DNA of 8,259 nt, taken from positions 1-8,259 of the forward strand of contig JAICEG010000233.1 in assembly GCA_025924295.1 (NCBI GenBank). Direction: 5' to 3'. Position 1 is the stretch's first letter, and each line of letters starts with the position of its first letter. The position numbers and the translations under genes were made by a program. Of this stretch, positions 6,576-8,259 are shown piece after piece. The notes under the pieces are model-generated. The model was not told the origin of the DNA and did not search any database. It saw nothing but the letters and a program-made list of their open reading frames with translations. This DNA is from Vicinamibacteria bacterium (GTDB taxonomy: Bacteria; Acidobacteriota; Vicinamibacteria; Vicinamibacterales; UBA2999).

Positions 6576-6683
6576 CGGATCGCCACGGAGTCACGGAGAT
6601 ACGGAGATACGCACGGAGGTGACGCGGGCGGATCGCGCTCCGCGTCACATCCCTCCGTGCCTTCGCGCCTCCGCGGCGATCCG
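6576..6683. repeat. Large imperfect inverted repeat built from CACGGAG-type 8-base units
   Basis: The outer arms CGGATCGCC (6576-6584) and GGCGATCCG (6675-6683) are perfect complements. The left arm then reads as 8-base periodic units CACGGAG (6584, 6592), TACGGAG (6600) and CACGGAG (6612); the right arm mirrors this with CTCCGTG (6653), CTTCGCG (6661) and CTCCGCG (6669). The inner stem pairs GCACGGAGG (6611-6619) with CCTCCGTGC (6652-6660) and TGACGCG (6620-6626) with CGCGTCA (6641-6647), with a 4-base bulge and a 14-base loop. More CTCCGT units continue at 6687 and 6696. I recall CACGGAG/CTCCGTG arrays as common intergenic repeats in several soil phyla. A short hairpin, CCGCC (6553-6557) with GGCGG (6565-6569), lies just after the amidohydrolase stop but lacks a T-run. 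The remainder of 6543-6714 shows no gene. Confidence 0.72.
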
Positions 6684-6714
6684 TTTCTCCGTACTCTCCG
6701 TTTCTCCCGGGCCC

Positions 6715-7653
6715 ATGAACGATCTCAGCAAAAAACCACCACTGGTGTCCGATGCACGTGCCATTCAGCGGATCGACGACGCGTTTCGCCGTGGCGATCT
6801 CGAGGCCCTGCGCGTCGCAGTCGACGACCCTGCACTCATACCGAACGGTCCGATGCCGGTGGGAATCGGATCGTGCCTGGTCAGCGCCATCTATCACAGT
6901 CCGCCGGCGTTCATCCGGACGCTGCTCGAGATCGGTGCCGACCCGAACGCGCCGGTTGATGATGGCTTTCCGCCGCTCATCGCGGCGCTGAGTTGCACGC
7001 GCCCGGAACGGGGCGTGCCCCCGCGAACCGACGTTGACGAGATCATCCGCTTGCTGCTGTCTCGTGGTGCGGACGTGAATCAGCGCGGCATCAACGACTA
7101 TACGCCGCTCCACATGGCGGTCGCCGAGCGCAACGGCCTCGCGGTGCTGCGCCTCCTCGATCATGGTGCCGATGCCGACCTGCGCACTCGGATCGACGAA
7201 TACGAGACGCCGCTCGAGATGGCGAGGTCTGCCGGGCTGCACGGCATCGCCGCTCTCCTGGAACGAAAAGGTCAGCCACTTCGACAGCGCCTGCGTTCAG
7301 GGCTGACGTTGCTCGTAGATATCCCGGGAAGCGGTGAGCTTGTCCGGCGCCAACAGAGCTACCGGATGCGGTTGCGGATGTTGCTGAACAAGGGTGATGC
7401 AGTCCGTTGGCCGACCGCGTGGGGATCCGCTGACGCCGCAACGTTGATGGATGACGGGGAGACGCTCATCACCGTCGTGCACATCAATCGAGGGAGGCTC
7501 ATCAACGGTCTCTTCTACGGCGTCGACGGGATGCGCGTCGGCGGCACGCGCAGGCTGGAGATCGCGCCGCATCTGGCTTACGGTGATGCTGGTGTTCCCG
7601 GCGTGATTCCCGCTGGCGCCGTGCTGATCGCCGAAGTGACGATCCTGGCTTAG
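6715..7653 (+). CDS. Ankyrin-repeat protein fused to a C-terminal FKBP-type domain
   Basis: A 312-residue, apparently cytoplasmic protein. Residues 14-38 (DARAIQRIDDAFRRGDLEALR) form a helical cap. Ankyrin repeats follow at about 52-85 (SCLVSAIY...LLEIGADPNAP), 86-124 (with an insertion, ending LLLSRGADVN), 127-160 (NDYTPLHMAVAERNGLAVLRLLDHGADADLR, nearly canonical) and 161-186 (ETPLEMARSAGLHGIAALLE). Residues about 196-312 match an FKBP-type fold: GLTLLVDIPGSGELV, the INGLFYGVDGMRVGGTRRLEIAP strand-helix-strand, and LAYGDAGVPGVIPAGAVLIAEVTIL. Against human FKBP12 the Tyr82 position is kept, but the positions of Trp59 and Phe99 appear to be Leu and Ala, so isomerase activity may be weak or lost. 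ATG 6715 is chosen because an upstream extension to 6619 would translate the intergenic repeat. No Shine-Dalgarno is seen before it. The stop overlaps that of the convergent gene. Confidence 0.9.
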   Translation: MNDLSKKPPLVSDARAIQRIDDAFRRGDLEALRVAVDDPALIPNGPMPVGIGSCLVSAIYHSPPAFIRTLLEIGADPNAPVDDGFPPLIAALSCTRPERGVPPRTDVDEIIRLLLSRGADVNQRGINDYTPLHMAVAERNGLAVLRLLDHGADADLRTRIDEYETPLEMARSAGLHGIAALLERKGQPLRQRLRSGLTLLVDIPGSGELVRRQQSYRMRLRMLLNKGDAVRWPTAWGSADAATLMDDGETLITVVHINRGRLINGLFYGVDGMRVGGTRRLEIAPHLAYGDAGVPGVIPAGAVLIAEVTILA

Positions 7654-7880
7654 CTGGGGCGCCTGCGGGAGCCTGGCTGGTTCTGACTCCCGACGTTCGG
7701 CCCAGGATCGGCCACGTCGTGAAAATCAGCGCTGTGGGCACGCGTCTCCTCGTCGTCTTCCGCCCTCGGGAAGGTCGAGGGATTCAGGGGGCTGATGCCT
7801 TCGAGCTCGGGTGTCGTCTCGGGCTCCCGATCGCTCACGAGCTCATCGTCAGGCTTGCGACTGATATTGCTGCGGTTCAT
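7650..7880 (-). CDS. Small acidic, probably disordered protein, function unknown
   Basis: A 76-residue protein with 16 Asp/Glu against 9 Lys/Arg, 10 prolines and no Cys, Trp or Tyr. There is no hydrophobic segment, so it is probably soluble and largely unstructured. I do not recognise a family. The start is ATG 7880, where TAAAGGAG lies eight bases upstream on the minus strand; an in-frame ATG at 7913 has no such site. That start codon opens the 3' arm of a 14-bp inverted repeat (7867-7910). Its stop TAA (7652-7650) overlaps the TAG of the convergent ankyrin/FKBP gene. It begins 48 bases after the end of the propeller-protein gene on the same strand, so the two may share a transcript. The clear ribosome-binding site is the main evidence that it is real. 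Confidence 0.6.
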   Translation of the reverse strand: MNRSNISRKPDDELVSDREPETTPELEGISPLNPSTFPRAEDDEETRAHSADFHDVADPGPNVGSQNQPGSRRRPS

Positions 7881-7910
7881 GAGAGTTTCTCCTTTAATGA
7901 ACCGCAGCAA
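7867..7910 (-). promoter_or_regulatory. Start-codon hairpin with the ribosome-binding site in its loop
   Basis: On the minus strand TTGCTGCGGTTCAT (7910-7897) and ATGAACCGCAGCAA (7880-7867) are perfect 14-base complements separated by the 16-base TAAAGGAGAAACTCTC. In RNA this gives a 14-bp stem with the Shine-Dalgarno AAAGGAG in the loop. The AUG of the 76-residue gene is the first triplet of the 3' arm, so start codon and first four codons are paired. The geometry suggests control of translation. It could instead act as a 3'-end structure for the upstream gene, which stops 19 bases before it, but no U-run follows. Confidence 0.65.
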
Positions 7911-7928
7911 CATGATTGCCAGACGCGA

Positions 7929-8259
7929 TCAATTCATGAGTCGCTGCGTGCGAAGCGTCGTCTGTCCCGACGAGCCGCTCGTCCATGCCACGATCGTTGC
8001 GTCATCAACCGTCGCGATGACCGGGTACTCGGCTCGGAGGCTGTCTCCGATCGGCTGTCTCACGAAGCGCGCGAGCCCCCTGGCATCCAGGCTGCCGCGA
8101 GCGAGCGCCACACGTCTCGTGCCGCGAGCCTGTTCGTCCCAGGCGACGATCAACTCGCCTTTGTCGCCGAGCGCGATCTGAGGATGACGGGGAACGCCCT
8201 CCGTTGGTATCTGTTGACGCGCCGTGAAGCTCCGCCCGTCCTGCGATGTTGCGTAGAAC
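7929..8259 (-). CDS. Sialidase/BNR-like beta-propeller protein, C-terminal part only
   Basis: The last 110 residues of a gene that enters from the right edge in an open frame. The visible part reads FYATSQDGRSFTARQQIP, where SQDGRSF resembles an Asp-box (BNR) turn of sialidase-type propellers. It is followed by two blade-like repeats with similar ends: HPQIALGDKGELIVAWDE and YPVIATVDDATIVAWTS. The protein ends at QRLMN with TGA at 7931-7929. Proteins of this kind are usually exported and either cleave or bind glycans or serve as non-catalytic propellers; catalytic residues, if any, lie outside the window. An ATG at 8153 is internal and is not taken as a start, because the frame and the propeller similarity continue upstream to the edge. 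Confidence 0.78.
   Translation of the reverse strand, partial: FYATSQDGRSFTARQQIPTEGVPRHPQIALGDKGELIVAWDEQARGTRRVALARGSLDARGLARFVRQPIGDSLRAEYPVIATVDDATIVAWTSGSSGQTTLRTQRLMN

Noticed and set aside
6584..6618. CRISPR array or tandem satellite
   Set aside because: The units are only 7-8 bases, continuous and mirrored in the other arm; there are no spacers and no cas genes.
6619..6714. N-terminal extension of the ankyrin/FKBP protein by 32 codons
   Set aside because: The extension translates the CACGGAG/CTCCGTG repeat and gives a sequence unlike the helical cap that begins after 6715.
6517..7242. Minus-strand open frame of 241 codons
   Set aside because: It is antisense to the ankyrin repeats and crosses the intergenic repeat; no motif is seen.
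7867..7910. Invertible promoter flanked by recombination sites
   Set aside because: The core is only 16 bases, contains no promoter, and no invertase gene is in the window; a translation hairpin explains the layout better, though inversion is listed as a check.

Overview
The window most resembles a high-GC member of the Acidobacteriota, plausibly of the Vicinamibacter/Luteitalea type. The reasons are an 814-residue orphan double-FtsX permease of the ADOP kind (acidobacterial duplicated orphan permease), a secreted protein with 'DGKPDLSGLW' and 'GRWEGDTLVVES' motifs of a sort common in that phylum, and intergenic palindromic repeats. This placement is recognition from memory, not a search.

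Layout, left to right. Five genes on the minus strand fill 1-5341. In transcription order they are: the ADOP permease (5341-2897), a secreted GlcG/HbpS-like (DUF336) protein (2775-2242), a secreted protein of unknown function (2160-1099), a small two-helix membrane protein (1027-575), and the N-terminal 166 residues of a molybdopterin/[4Fe-4S] oxidoreductase that runs off the left edge (500-1). A 97-base divergent region separates these from two plus-strand genes: a Tat-exported ACMSD-type amidohydrolase (5439-6542) and an ankyrin-repeat protein fused to an FKBP-type domain (6715-7653). The right end returns to the minus strand, with a 76-residue acidic protein (7880-7650) and the C-terminal end of a beta-propeller/sialidase-like protein that enters from the right edge (8259-7929).

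Three intergenic spaces hold palindromic elements: a 17-bp perfect inverted repeat whose arms are themselves palindromic (2191-2235), a 57-base double hairpin (2819-2875), and a ~108-base imperfect inverted repeat built from 8-base CACGGAG-type units (6576-6683). A 14-bp perfect inverted repeat at 7867-7910 is different: its 3' arm begins exactly at the AUG of the small acidic gene and its loop holds the Shine-Dalgarno sequence, so it looks like a translational control hairpin.

The genes do not form one obvious pathway. Export is a common theme: signal peptides on two proteins, a Tat signal on a third, and membrane permease and two-helix proteins. The same-strand genes on the left are separated by gaps of 66-121 bases, two of them containing repeats, so a single operon is not well supported. 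No tRNA, rRNA, CRISPR array, transposase or integrase was seen. The longest stretch without a gene is 172 bases.
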